NCBI RefSeq assembly: GCF_029211265.1
Contig: NZ_JARGEL010000006.1
Span: 1-64,000, forward strand
DNA length: 64,000 nucleotides
Reading direction: 5' to 3'
Origin: Extensimonas soli
GTDB lineage: Bacteria > Pseudomonadota > Gammaproteobacteria > Burkholderiales > Burkholderiaceae_C
Below the pieces are notes generated by a model, which ran no database searches, was not told the origin of the DNA, and worked only from the letters and a program-made list of their open reading frames with translations. This document shows, piece after piece, positions 30,396 through 42,935 of the stretch (its first letter is position 1; each line of letters starts with the position of its first letter). The position numbers and the translations under genes are program-made.

Positions 30396-31556
30396 TCAGC
30401 GCAGCCCCAGGCCGCGCGCGATCATGCCGCGCAGGATGTCGCGCGTGCCGCCGCGCAGCGAGTAGCAGGGCGCCACCAGCGTCACGTAGTTGAGCGTCTG
30501 CAGCAGCTCGAGCGGCACCGCGTCGCTGTCGCTGCGCGCAAACAGGTCGTCGGCGATGGCGGCGGGGATGAGCTGTTCCACGCCCGTGCCCAGGTCTTTG
30601 ACCAGCGCGGCCTCGACGATGGGGCTCTCGCCGCGCGTGAGCTTTTCCGTCACGGCGATCGAGAGCGCGCGCAGCGGCGCGAGCTGGCTCATGATCTTGC
30701 CTGCCAGGCGCTGCGCCGCGGGCGTGTGGCCCGCGGGCGTGCGGATGTAGGCGAGCCAGGTGTCGAAGAGCACGATGCTCGAATACAGGCGCTCGGGCCC
30801 GCTGCGCTCGAACGCGAGCTCGGCCGTGACCTGCTCCCAGCCCTTGCCCTCCTCGCCCACGAGCGCGTCGGGCGCGAGTTGCACATTGTCGAAAAACACC
30901 TCGCAAAAATGCTGGTCACCGGCCAGGTCGGTGATCGGGCGCACCGTGACGCCCGGCAGCGACAAGTCGACGATGAGCTGCGACAGCCCCTGGTGCCGGT
31001 CCTGCGGCGTGCCGCTGGTGCGCACGAGCGCGATCATGTAGTGGCAGTTGTGCGCGTTCGTGGTCCAGATTTTTTGCCCGTTGAGCAGCCAGCCCTGCGC
31101 GTTGCGCTCGGCGCGCGTGCGCACGCTGGCCAGGTCCGAGCCCGAGCCCGGCTCGCTCATGCCAATGCAAAAAAAGGCCTCGCCGCGGCAGATTTTGGGC
31201 AGGTAAAACTGCTTTTGCGCTTCGCTGCCGTACTTGAGCAGCAGCGGGCCGCTTTGGCGGTCGGCGATCCAGTGCGAACCCACGGGCGCGCCGGCGTTGA
31301 GAAACTCTTCCACCAGCACGTAGCGCGCAAACGCGCTGCGCCCGGCGCCGCCGTAAGCGGGCGCAAACGTGATGCCCAGCCAGCCCTGGTGCGCAAGCGC
31401 ACGGCTGAACGCCGGGTCGCAGCCCGTCCAGGACTTGGCGCGGATGTGCGCAGGGACGTCCTTGAGCGCTTCGGCCAGAAAAGCGCGCACCTGCGTGCGC
31501 AGCGCCTCGTCTTCGGGCGGAATGGCGGTGAGGTCCAAAGAGGAAAGCTGGTTCAT
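30396..31556 (-). CDS. Acyl-CoA dehydrogenase, full-length
   Basis: The 386-residue FAD enzyme introduces an alpha-beta double bond into an acyl-CoA. ACAD blocks are FCIGMSEPGSGSDLASVRT (FAD/substrate site near residue 130), GQKIWTTNAH, and LAFERSGPERLYSS. The usual YEGT-type ending is replaced by YSLRGGTRDILRGMIARGLGLR, as in ACADs of alpha2beta2 enzymes. Together with the shorter partner downstream and the hydratase it suggests a dedicated side-chain or cyclic-acid degradation step; the substrate is unknown. Confidence 0.88.
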   Translation of the reverse strand: MNQLSSLDLTAIPPEDEALRTQVRAFLAEALKDVPAHIRAKSWTGCDPAFSRALAHQGWLGITFAPAYGGAGRSAFARYVLVEEFLNAGAPVGSHWIADRQSGPLLLKYGSEAQKQFYLPKICRGEAFFCIGMSEPGSGSDLASVRTRAERNAQGWLLNGQKIWTTNAHNCHYMIALVRTSGTPQDRHQGLSQLIVDLSLPGVTVRPITDLAGDQHFCEVFFDNVQLAPDALVGEEGKGWEQVTAELAFERSGPERLYSSIVLFDTWLAYIRTPAGHTPAAQRLAGKIMSQLAPLRALSIAVTEKLTRGESPIVEAALVKDLGTGVEQLIPAAIADDLFARSDSDAVPLELLQTLNYVTLVAPCYSLRGGTRDILRGMIARGLGLR

Positions 31557-31723
31557 GCCGGCACCTCGGGGTGGAAAGAAAAAAGCAAGAGCGAAAGCAT
31601 GGCGGCTCCAAAAGGCAACAGCGTCGAATCTACCAAAGGTTTGTTAGATACCTTGGGGAGATTGTGCCTGTTTGGGCAGCATGGGGCGATACCCTGCGCG
31701 GCCCACCATGGGCCTGGGCCCGG

Positions 31724-32403
31724 TTACAAAAGATCGCCGTCCACGTAAAACCAGCGACCGTTTTCGCACGTGAAACGGCTGCGCTCATGCAGGCGCACGC
31801 CGTGCCCGGACTCGCGGCAGCGAGCCACAAATTCGACTTCGGCCCGGTCTGCGGCCGTGAGACGCTGGCTGCGCACCGTGAGGCCCAGCCAGCGGGTGGC
31901 GGGGTCGAGCTGGAGCTGCGCGGGGCGGGTGCTGGTGTGCCAGGTGGCCAGCAGGTAGTCGGCCCGCAGGCGCACGAAGGCGGTGTAAGAACCTGTTCAT
32001 GACCTTTTCGTGGGGTACGCATGGCAGCAAACGGCCACGATCTAGGCGCCCGGCGCCGCCCATGCTGGCGGCCTGGGCAAGGCGGGCAACGACGAGCGTG
32101 GCCGTTTGCTGCCATGCCCTTCGGGTTGCCCCGCAAAGGCAGCGTCTGCGGCGTTGCCCATCCTCGCCGCACATCAGTGCGACTTGCGGTGGGCGCCTTG
32201 CAGCCACTGCCTTTGCGGGGCAACGTACCCCATGAAAAGATCATGAACAGGTTCTAACGCGAGCGCATCAGGCTTTCGGGGTCCGGCGCGGGGCAGTCCT
32301 CGTGCTCGAGGTAGCGCCCGCAACAGGCGGAATAGGCCAGGGGGCGCTGCCTGTTATCGCGGCGGCCGCAAGGGCAAGGGGAGGCATCGTGTGTTGTGGG
32401 CAT
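31724..32403 (-). pseudogene. ychJ: ychJ (SEC-C/UPF0225) gene interrupted by a MITE
   Basis: The first part (from ATG 32403) encodes MPTTHDASPCPCGRR, a SEC-C-type zinc motif, through PDPESLMRSR. The rest (31724-31985) encodes AFVRLRADYLLATWHT to ENGRWFYVDGDLL, the YchJ core. A 266-bp element (31989-32254) with a TAA duplication splits the gene. Removing the element and one TAA rejoins LMRSRYTAFVRLR, the exact family sequence, so disruption is recent. The insertion introduces a stop, so the protein is almost certainly lost. Confidence 0.9.
31989..32254. mobile_element. 266-bp palindromic MITE inside ychJ
   Basis: The ends gaacctgttcatga and tcatgaacaggttc are perfect inverted repeats; the symmetry then continues with a few mismatches to the cgtggggtacg / cgtacccca region. 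TAA is repeated at 31986-31988 and 32255-32257. Inner palindromes (ggcagcaaacggccacg / cgtggccgtttgctgcc) give a strongly folded structure. There is no coding capacity. A 3-bp TNA duplication and these ends suggest mobilisation by an IS5/IS1031-like transposase encoded elsewhere. Confidence 0.85.
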
Positions 32404-32591
32404 GGGTATCAGAGAGCGGCTTGGGGACGAAGGCTGCGCCGCAGCGGCCGATTTTCGCCTCGTGCGCCCGACCCAAGCCAGGAGCCAGCACGCACAGGAG
32501 GTCGGCAAAAAATTGTGGATAACTTTGGGGCAAGCTACAATCCGCAGCCCCACGCCGTTCCTCCTATCCACAGTTTCGAGCCCAGCCTGCA
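32404..32591 (+). other. dnaA promoter region and candidate oriC
   Basis: Two DnaA-box-like 9-mers are visible: ttgtggata (32513-32521, complement of TATCCACAA) and ctatccaca (32564-32572, one mismatch to TTATCCACA). The region is short, and only weakly AT-rich around gtcggcaaaaaattgtggat. It could be the origin, or only the autoregulatory dnaA promoter. GC-skew analysis would settle this. Confidence 0.5.
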
Positions 32592-34124
32592 ATGTCCGAG
32601 GAACCTCTTTCCAGCGCCGTCCAAGACCGTTTCGATCTGACCGAGCCCCCTGCAGATCGCCAGGACCGGCGCCATGCCAAACCCTCTGAAACGCCCCACG
32701 CCGAGCCCCTGACGGACGCGGCGGCTGCGGGCCAGGGTTTGTGGCAGGCGTGCCTGGAGCAGCTTGCGCAAGACCTGCCCGAGCAGCAGTTCAACACCTG
32801 GATCAAGCCCTTGACGGCGCAGGTGGCCGAGGATTTTTCCCGGCTCACGCTGTTCGTGGGCAACCGCTTCAAGCTCGACTGGGTGCGTGCCCAGTATGCG
32901 GGCCGCATCACCGCGCTGCTCGAGGCCTTGTCGGGCCAGGCCATGGCGCTGGAGCTCGCGCTCGCGCCGCGTGAGGCGGCAGCGCGCCCGGTCATGCGCA
33001 GTGCAGCTGCCGTGGCGCCCGCGCCGCAGGGGGCCCGGTCCGGCCCGGCCGAAGCGGCGCCGGCGGACGCTGGCGAAAACCTCGAAAGTCCCGGCGGCGC
33101 CCAGCGCACGCGGCTCAACCCGGCACTGACCTTCGACACCCTGGTGGAGGGCTCGGCCAATCGCATGGCGCGCTCGGCGGCCCTGCACGTGGCGACCCGG
33201 CCGGGGCACCTCTACAACCCCTTGTTCATCTACGGTGGCGTCGGCCTCGGCAAGACGCACCTCGTGCACGCGGTGGGCAACCAGCTGCTGCAGGAGCGCC
33301 CCGAGGCCAAAGTTCTCTACATCCATGCCGAGCAGTTTGTCTCGGATGTGGTCAAGTCGTACCAGCGGCGCACTTTCGACGACTTCAAGGCGCGCTACCA
33401 CGGGCTCGATTTGCTGCTGATCGACGATGTGCAGTTCTTTGCCAACAAGGACCGCACGCAGGAAGAATTCTTCAACGCCTTCGAGGCGCTGCTGGCCAAA
33501 AAAAGCCACATCGTGATGACCAGCGACACCTACCCCAAGGGGCTGGCCAACATCCACGAGCGCCTGGTGTCGCGCTTCGATGCCGGGCTCACGGTGGCCA
33601 TAGAGCCGCCCGAGCTCGAAATGCGCGTGGCCATCCTGATCAACAAGGCGCGCGCCGAAGGGGCCGAGATGCCCGAGGAGGTGGCGTTTTTCGTGGCCAA
33701 GAACGTGCGCTCCAACGTGCGCGAGCTCGAAGGCGCGCTGCGCAAAATCCTGGCGTATTCGCGTTTCAACCAGAAAGAGGTCTCCATCCAGCTCGCGCGC
33801 GAGGCGCTGCGCGACCTGCTGTCGATCCAGAACCGGCAGATTTCCGTCGAAAACATCCAGAAGACCGTGGCCGACTACTACAAGATCAAGGTGGCCGACA
33901 TGTATTCCAAAAAGCGGCCCGCGAGCATCGCGCGGCCGCGCCAGATCGCCATGTACCTGGCCAAGGAGCTCACGCAAAAGAGCCTGCCCGAAATCGGTGA
34001 ACTCTTCGGCGGGCGCGACCACACCACCGTGCTGCACGCCGTGCGCAAGATCGCTGGCGAGCGCCAGCAGCTTACCGAGCTCAACCAGCAGCTGCACGTG
34101 CTGGAGCAAACCCTCAAGGGCTGA
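32592..34124 (+). CDS. dnaA: Chromosomal replication initiator DnaA
   Basis: The 510-residue protein has domain I ([20 protein letters not shown] around residue 51), a long variable linker (about 125-175), an AAA+ domain with Walker [10 protein letters not shown] and Walker [10 protein letters not shown], and a C-terminal helix-turn-helix with [15 protein letters not shown] that reads DnaA boxes. It is followed by dnaN and gyrB in the classical order. Confidence 0.98.
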   Translation: MSEEPLSSAVQDRFDLTEPPADRQDRRHAKPSETPHAEPLTDAAAAGQGLWQACLEQLAQDLPEQQFNTWIKPLTAQVAEDFSRLTLFVGNRFKLDWVRAQYAGRITALLEALSGQAMALELALAPREAAARPVMRSAAAVAPAPQGARSGPAEAAPADAGENLESPGGAQRTRLNPALTFDTLVEGSANRMARSAALHVATRPGHLYNPLFIYGGVGLGKTHLVHAVGNQLLQERPEAKVLYIHAEQFVSDVVKSYQRRTFDDFKARYHGLDLLLIDDVQFFANKDRTQEEFFNAFEALLAKKSHIVMTSDTYPKGLANIHERLVSRFDAGLTVAIEPPELEMRVAILINKARAEGAEMPEEVAFFVAKNVRSNVRELEGALRKILAYSRFNQKEVSIQLAREALRDLLSIQNRQISVENIQKTVADYYKIKVADMYSKKRPASIARPRQIAMYLAKELTQKSLPEIGELFGGRDHTTVLHAVRKIAGERQQLTELNQQLHVLEQTLKG

Positions 34125-34293
34125 TGGGCAAAGATTGACCATTGGGCTGCGGCCACCGCCGGCAAAGCGGGCAAAATGCGGGGCTTTGCCGTGCAGGCTG
34201 CGACAGCGCAGGCCTGGGGCCGCCGTGGCGCGGCCACCAGCGCCCGCCGGCACCCTTGCGCGCAGCGTTTCCACCATTGATGCAGAGGTAGAC

Positions 34294-35412
34294 ATGATCG
34301 TCCTGAAGGCCACACAAGACAAAGTGCTCGCGGTATTGCAAGCCGTCAGCGGCATCGTCGAGCGCCGCCACACCGTGCCCATCCTGGCCAATGTGCTGAT
34401 CCGCAAGACGGGCGGCGCGCTGCAGCTCACGACCAGCGACCTCGAGGTGCAGATTCGCACCACGGCCGAGCTCGGCGGCGACGCGGGCGACTTCACCACC
34501 ACGGTGGGGGCGCGCAAACTCATCGACATTTTGCGCACCATGCCGGCCGACCAGACGGTGAGCCTGGAGTCCTCGGGCGACGGCAAGCTGATCCTCAAGG
34601 GCGGCAAGAGCCGCTTCACGCTCGCCACCCTGCCAGCCGAGGACTTCCCGCTCGTGCAGGAGGCCGCGTTCGGCCCCGCGTTCAGCGTGCCGCAAAAAGT
34701 GCTCAAGGACTTGCTGCGCCAGGTCTCGTTCGCCATGGCGGTGCAGGACATTCGCTACTACCTCAACGGCATCTTGTTCGTGGCCGAGGGGCGGCAGCTC
34801 AGCCTCGTGGCCACCGACGGCCACCGCATGGCCATGGCCAGCGCCATGCTCGAAGTCGAGGTGCCCAAGCAGGAGGTGATCCTGCCGCGCAAGACCGTGC
34901 TCGAGCTGCAGCGCCTGCTCTCCGACGCGGGTGGCGAGCAGCAGCCGCAAATCGAGCTGCAGTTCGCCGGCAACCAGGCGCGCTTCACCTTCGGCGGCAT
35001 GGAGTTCGTGACCAAGCTCGTCGAGGGCAAATTCCCCGACTACCAGCGTGTGGTGCCGCGCAACCACCCCAACATCGTCGTGCTCGGCCGCGCGCCCCTG
35101 CTGGCCAGCCTGCAGCGCGTGGCCATCATGACCACCGACAAGTTCAAGGGCGTGCGCCTGAACATCGAGCCCGGCACCTTGCGCGTGGACAGCAACAACA
35201 ACGAGCAGGAAGAGGCCGTCGATGAGCTCGACATCGACTACGGCGGCGAATGCATAGAGATAGGCTTCAACGTCACCTACCTTATCGACGCGCTCTCCAC
35301 GCTCGACGACGAGCTGCTGCAGCTCGCGCTGCTCGATGGCAACAGTTCGGTGCTCATCACGCGGCCCGGGCACGACGACTTCAAGTACGTGCTCATGCCC
35401 ATGCGCATTTGA
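34294..35412 (+). CDS. dnaN: DNA polymerase III beta clamp
   Basis: This 372-residue sliding clamp tethers polymerase to DNA; it has three similar domains and the C-terminal YVLMPMRI typical of the family. ATG 34294 follows AGAGGTAGAC, giving [16 protein letters not shown]. The 169-bp gap after dnaA has no gene. Confidence 0.97.
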   Translation: MIVLKATQDKVLAVLQAVSGIVERRHTVPILANVLIRKTGGALQLTTSDLEVQIRTTAELGGDAGDFTTTVGARKLIDILRTMPADQTVSLESSGDGKLILKGGKSRFTLATLPAEDFPLVQEAAFGPAFSVPQKVLKDLLRQVSFAMAVQDIRYYLNGILFVAEGRQLSLVATDGHRMAMASAMLEVEVPKQEVILPRKTVLELQRLLSDAGGEQQPQIELQFAGNQARFTFGGMEFVTKLVEGKFPDYQRVVPRNHPNIVVLGRAPLLASLQRVAIMTTDKFKGVRLNIEPGTLRVDSNNNEQEEAVDELDIDYGGECIEIGFNVTYLIDALSTLDDELLQLALLDGNSSVLITRPGHDDFKYVLMPMRI

Positions 35413-35444
35413 AGCCCGCCCAAACCCACGATTTTTCGGCTCAC

Positions 35445-38164
<2,720 letters not shown>

Positions 38165-38177
38165 GCCCCCTTTGCTT

Positions 38178-38207
38178 TGTAGAGAGACGCAGATGCGTCT
38201 CTCTACA
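38178..38207 (+). terminator. Strong hairpin after gyrB
   Basis: tgtagagagacgca and tgcgtctctctaca form a 14-bp perfect inverted repeat 14 bp after the gyrB stop. No U-tract follows. It is the likely 3' end or stabiliser of the gyrB mRNA. The rest of 38208-38370 shows no gene; a second short GC hairpin lies near 38280. Confidence 0.55.
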
Positions 38208-38370
38208 GGTGAGAAAGCGAACCTCCAAAGCCGAGAGGGACAGGCACATGTGCGCGCCATGTCCAGAAGCCCTGGTCTGCCCCCGTCGGGGGGCATTTGG
38301 CGAAGGCGAATTTGCCAGCTTCGTGCAGCGCCCGAGCGCATGACGAAATGCACCCTTGAATGACTGAGGT

Positions 38371-39777
38371 ATGACTTTGCAGACACCCCGAGAAACGGCT
38401 GAATTGGATGAAGGGAGTGAGAGCTGGTCACCCGGTGTCATTCGCCGCAGTGTGGGCATCGCTGGTGCGGTCGTATTGGCTAGCCTGGTCTACACCCTGC
38501 CCCCGTTCGACGAAGCCGCCCGCAAAGGTCTGGCACTGCTGGCTTTCATCGGCGTGCTCTGGCTCACCGAAGCGCTGGACCTGGCGGTGACTGCGCTGCT
38601 CGTTCCGCTGGGCGCGCTGGTTCTGGGTATCCCCGGTCTGACCACCACCTCGGCGCTGGCGCCCTTTGCCGACCCGATTGTGTTTCTCTTTCTGGGCGGC
38701 TTCGCTCTGGCCACGGCATTGCAGGTGCAGAAGCTCGACCGCAAGATGGCCGCCCTGTTGCTCTTGCTGTCACGTGGCCACTTTGGCTGGGCGGTGGTGC
38801 TGCTGTTTCTGGCGACGGCGGTCTTGTCCATGGGCATCAGCAACACGGCCACTGCCGCGATGATGCTGCCGCTGAGCTTGGGCATTCTCGGTGCGCTGGA
38901 TGATGCGTCCGACCGCCGAACGCATGCCTTTGTGCTCCTGGGTGTTGCCTATGCCGCCAGCATCGGGGGCATCGGCACCTTGGTGGGCTCGCCCCCCAAC
39001 GCCATCGCTGCGCGGGCGGCGGGCATCGACTATGCCGAATGGCTGCGCATTGGCTTGCCGATGGTGGCCGTCCTGCTGCCGCTGATGTTCGTGACCCTGT
39101 GGTGGGTGTTGCGGCCGACGCTGAACCGGCGGTTTGTGCCCGATGTCGTGCCAGTACCTTGGACGCCGAACATGGTGCTGACGCTTGTGGTGTTTGGCCT
39201 GACGGTCTTGGGGTGGACCTTTGGCACCAGCCCGCTCAAGGCCGCGGGTATCCAGAGTCCAGACACCTTCGTCGCCATGGCTGCGGCCGTGGCCTTGGTG
39301 GCCTTGCGTCTGGCGGCTTGGAAAGACGTGGTCCAGCACACCGATTGGAGTGTGCTCCTGCTGTTTGGTGGGGGGCTCGCGTTGGGCAAGGTGCTGGACC
39401 TGTCTGGCGCTTCTCTGGCGATGGGGCACGCCACGTCCAATGCCCTGCAGGGCACCCACCCAATCCTGGTGGTGTTGGCGGTAGCCACTTTCATGGTGCT
39501 CTTGTCGGAGTTCGCCAGCAACACCGCTGCGGCGGCCTTGATGGTGCCCATCTTCGGCGCGATGGCCAGGCAGATGGGACTGTCTGCGGAGCTCCTTGTG
39601 GTGGTGGTGGGCCTGGCAGCCTCGTTCGGTTTTGCTTTGCCAGTGGCCACACCGCCGAATGCCATGGTGTTCGGTACCGGGATGGTGACCCAGCGCAGGA
39701 TGCTGCGCGCCGGCATGGCCCTGGACGTGGTGTGCATCCTCGTCCTCACGGCGTGGGGAATACTCAAGTTGGGCTGA
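38371..39777 (+). CDS. DASS-family (SLC13-like) anion/dicarboxylate transporter
   Basis: This 468-residue protein has about 11-12 membrane spans and the two SNT-like sites of the DASS family: MGISNTATAAMMLP around residue 153 and SEFASNTAAAALMVPIFG near 375. Substrates in the family include succinate, citrate and sulfate; the anion here is not known. It lies upstream of the ars genes on the same strand with a 282-bp gap, so a link with arsenic is only positional. Confidence 0.88.
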   Translation: MTLQTPRETAELDEGSESWSPGVIRRSVGIAGAVVLASLVYTLPPFDEAARKGLALLAFIGVLWLTEALDLAVTALLVPLGALVLGIPGLTTTSALAPFADPIVFLFLGGFALATALQVQKLDRKMAALLLLLSRGHFGWAVVLLFLATAVLSMGISNTATAAMMLPLSLGILGALDDASDRRTHAFVLLGVAYAASIGGIGTLVGSPPNAIAARAAGIDYAEWLRIGLPMVAVLLPLMFVTLWWVLRPTLNRRFVPDVVPVPWTPNMVLTLVVFGLTVLGWTFGTSPLKAAGIQSPDTFVAMAAAVALVALRLAAWKDVVQHTDWSVLLLFGGGLALGKVLDLSGASLAMGHATSNALQGTHPILVVLAVATFMVLLSEFASNTAAAALMVPIFGAMARQMGLSAELLVVVVGLAASFGFALPVATPPNAMVFGTGMVTQRRMLRAGMALDVVCILVLTAWGILKLG

Positions 39778-39900
39778 ATCTGCGGCTGGATGTGGCTTTC
39801 CCAGAGTGGCCAACCGTGGTGGGGCCGACACCAATGGAATAGCGTTCTCGGTATGGAAGGGCGCTCAAGGGGAGATGCCCTGGGCGCGGGCCTGGGCAAA

Positions 39901-39950
39901 GGTTATCGATATTCAATATTTCAATAAATGCTAAAGTGTCGAGATGGAAA
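39901..39950 (+). promoter_or_regulatory. AT-rich ars promoter/operator candidate
   Basis: The stretch around atcgatattcaatatttcaa (39905-39924) is strongly AT-rich compared with its surroundings and lies about 110 bp upstream of arsR. ArsR-family repressors bind AT-rich imperfect palindromes overlapping the -35/-10 of their own promoter, so this is the best operator candidate. Confidence 0.5.
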
Positions 39951-40059
39951 TTGGTAGCTACTGCCGCAGCCGTGGGAGTGACATTCTCTGTCGGGCTTGA
40001 TGCGTTGCCGCCCACTGTGATGCCAGACCGCACCAACCACGTCTCCTGGGAGCACTTTG

Positions 40060-40401
40060 ATGAACGAACCTGATGTGGTCAAGGCGCTGGGCGCGCTGGC
40101 GCAGGAGACCCGGCTCAAGCTGTTTCGCCTGCTGGTGGTGGCTGGCAAGGACGGCCTGACGCCGAGTCACATGGCCGAAAGACTCGAGGTCGCGCCAGCC
40201 GCGCTGTCCTTTCACCTGAAGGAGCTCAGCCATGCCGGTCTGGTGACGTCCGAGCGGGAGGGGCGACGCATCATTTACCGGGCGGAGTTCGCAGCCATGG
40301 ATGCCCTGCTGGCATTTCTGACGGCCGAATGTTGTCAGGGGCAGCCTTGCCTAAATGCGCCCACCACGGCCTGCACTAATGTGCTGAAAAGGCTTTGCTG
40401 A
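40060..40401 (+). CDS. arsR: ArsR-family metalloid-responsive repressor
   Basis: The 113-residue winged-helix repressor has LGALAQETRLKLFRLLVVAG and a recognition helix in APAALSFHLKELSHAGLV. Cysteines cluster at the C-terminal end (ECCQGQPC... and a final KRLC), a pattern seen in ArsR proteins that bind arsenite with C-terminal thiols instead of the helix-3 CVC site. ATG 40060 follows GGGAG. It leads acr3-arsC-arsH. Confidence 0.9.
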   Translation: MNEPDVVKALGALAQETRLKLFRLLVVAGKDGLTPSHMAERLEVAPAALSFHLKELSHAGLVTSEREGRRIIYRAEFAAMDALLAFLTAECCQGQPCLNAPTTACTNVLKRLC

Positions 40402-40480
40402 AAGTTTCCTTGCAAGGCCGTTGCGTGTTTTACGGCGGCGGCCTTGTCTGTTTCACATCGCGTTTCTCGAAAGTTGAATC

Positions 40481-41509
<1,029 letters not shown>

Positions 41510-41528
41510 TCCATCGCCTGAAGCAGCT

Positions 41529-41951
41529 ATGACCGACATCACGATTTATCACAACCCCAATTGCGGCACCTCGCGCAACACCCTGGCCATGATTCGCAAC
41601 AGCGGGGTGGAACCACAGGTCATCGAGTACCTCAAGACGCCGCCCAGCCGCGAAGAACTGTTGGCTTTGGTGGCGGCCATGGGTCTTAGTCTGCGCGATG
41701 TGCTGCGCCAAAAGGGCACGCCTTACGATGCGTTGGGCCTGGGCAACCCGGCACTGACCGAGGCGCAGTTGCTCGACGCCATTGCACAGCACCCTGTCCT
41801 GATACAACGGCCCATCGTCAAAACGCCCATGGGCGTGCGCCTGTGCCGGCCTTCGGAGCGGGTGCTGGACATCCTGCCCAATCCCCAACAGGGGCCATTC
41901 ACGAAGGAGGATGGGGAAGTCGTTGTGGGGCAGGGCGGTCAACGTGACTAA
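41529..41951 (+). CDS. arsC: Arsenate reductase, glutaredoxin type
   Basis: The 140-residue ArsC/Spx-fold enzyme has the catalytic Cys in [15 protein letters not shown] (Cys12) and the anion-binding arginines in LIQRPIVKT and [11 protein letters not shown]. It reduces arsenate to arsenite with glutathione and glutaredoxin. ATG 41529 gives the usual [13 protein letters not shown] start. It overlaps arsH by 8 bp if the latter starts at GTG 41944. Confidence 0.93.
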   Translation: MTDITIYHNPNCGTSRNTLAMIRNSGVEPQVIEYLKTPPSREELLALVAAMGLSLRDVLRQKGTPYDALGLGNPALTEAQLLDAIAQHPVLIQRPIVKTPMGVRLCRPSERVLDILPNPQQGPFTKEDGEVVVGQGGQRD

Positions 41952-42681
41952 GACATCAACAAAACCCCTGCCGGATTTGCCCGCAGCTGCGCCTGAGCAT
42001 TTTCGAGTGCCAGACCCAGAGCGGTTTGCCAACCCGGTACGCTCCAACCATCCGCCACGCATCCTCCTGCTGTACGGTTCGCTGCGGGAGCGGTCGTTCA
42101 GCCGATTGTTGGTCGAAGAGGCAGCCCGCCTGCTCCAGGCCATGGGTGCAGAGACCAAAATCTTCAACCCCAGCGGCTTGCCTCTGCCGGACGATGCCCC
42201 TGACAGCCACCCCAAGGTGCAAGAGCTGCGAAACCTGGCGCAATGGTCCGAAGGCATGGTGTGGTGTTCGCCAGAGCGTCACGGCGCGATGACGGGCATC
42301 ATGAAGGCGCAGATTGACTGGATTCCGCTCTCAGCAGGCGCTGTACGCCCCACGCAGGGCAAGACCTTGGCGGTGATGCAGGTGTGTGGCGGCAGCCAAT
42401 CTTTTAACGCGGTGAACCAGATGCGGGTGCTGGGGCGGTGGATGCGGATGCTGACCATCCCCAACCAATCCTCGGTCGCCAAAGCCTTTCAGGAATTTGG
42501 TGCCGATGACAGGATGAAGCCGTCGAGTTACTACGACCGCGTGGTCGACGTGATGGAAGAGCTTGTGAAATTCACATGGCTGACGCGCGATGTCTCCCCG
42601 TACCTGGTGGACCGCTACAGTGAGCGCAAGGAAACGGCCGAGGAGCTGTCCAAACGGGTCAATTTGACCAAGGCCACATGA
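41944..42681 (+). CDS. arsH: ArsH, NADPH-dependent FMN organoarsenical oxidase
   Basis: This approximately 245-residue flavodoxin-like protein has [23 protein letters not shown] (cut as [13 protein letters not shown]), [15 protein letters not shown]-type motifs ([15 protein letters not shown]) and [14 protein letters not shown]. ArsH oxidises trivalent organoarsenicals. The start is uncertain: ATG 41911 sits directly on AAGGAGG without spacing, so GTG 41944 (overlapping the arsC end) is preferred. Confidence 0.9.
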   Translation: MTKTSTKPLPDLPAAAPEHFRVPDPERFANPVRSNHPPRILLLYGSLRERSFSRLLVEEAARLLQAMGAETKIFNPSGLPLPDDAPDSHPKVQELRNLAQWSEGMVWCSPERHGAMTGIMKAQIDWIPLSAGAVRPTQGKTLAVMQVCGGSQSFNAVNQMRVLGRWMRMLTIPNQSSVAKAFQEFGADDRMKPSSYYDRVVDVMEELVKFTWLTRDVSPYLVDRYSERKETAEELSKRVNLTKAT

Positions 42682-42701
42682 CGCACTTGGGAGTAGGTTG
42701 A

Positions 42702-42740
42702 ACCCAGATTGTCCATTAGGCGGCGCTGCGCGCCTACGCG
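42702..42740 (+). repeat. Single arm of the TTGAACCCAGATTGTCCAT repeat
   Basis: ttgaacccagattgtccatt followed by aggcggcgctgcgcgcc matches the left half of the palindrome at 25891-25946. The right arm is missing here; other repeat material follows up to 42904. Confidence 0.7.
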
Positions 42741-42785
42741 GGCGCCGGCGGCCGTCTGCCGGTCATTTGGGCCGCGGCAAAGCAA

Positions 42786-42904
42786 CCCGTCATTGCGAGC
42801 CTCGCAGGGGCGCGGCAATCCAGTCCTGTCCATGGCGGCGTGCGCAGGCGCTGTTGCGCAGGCCCCATGGATTGCCACAGGCCTTCGGCCCTCGCAATGA
42901 CGGG
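42786..42904. repeat. 119-bp palindromic repeat (CGTCATTGCGAG type)
   Basis: cccgtcattgcgag (42786-42799) and its exact complement ctcgcaatgacggg (42891-42904) bound a stretch with further inverted pairs (gcggcaatcca / tggattgcc). This CGTCATTGCGAG...GCAATGACG pattern is found in many unrelated bacteria as an intergenic palindrome. It fills the gap between arsH and the convergent amine oxidase, with no gene in 42682-42935. Confidence 0.8.
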
Positions 42905-42935
42905 AAACGATCAGCCCGCGTCCTCATGGCGTCGT

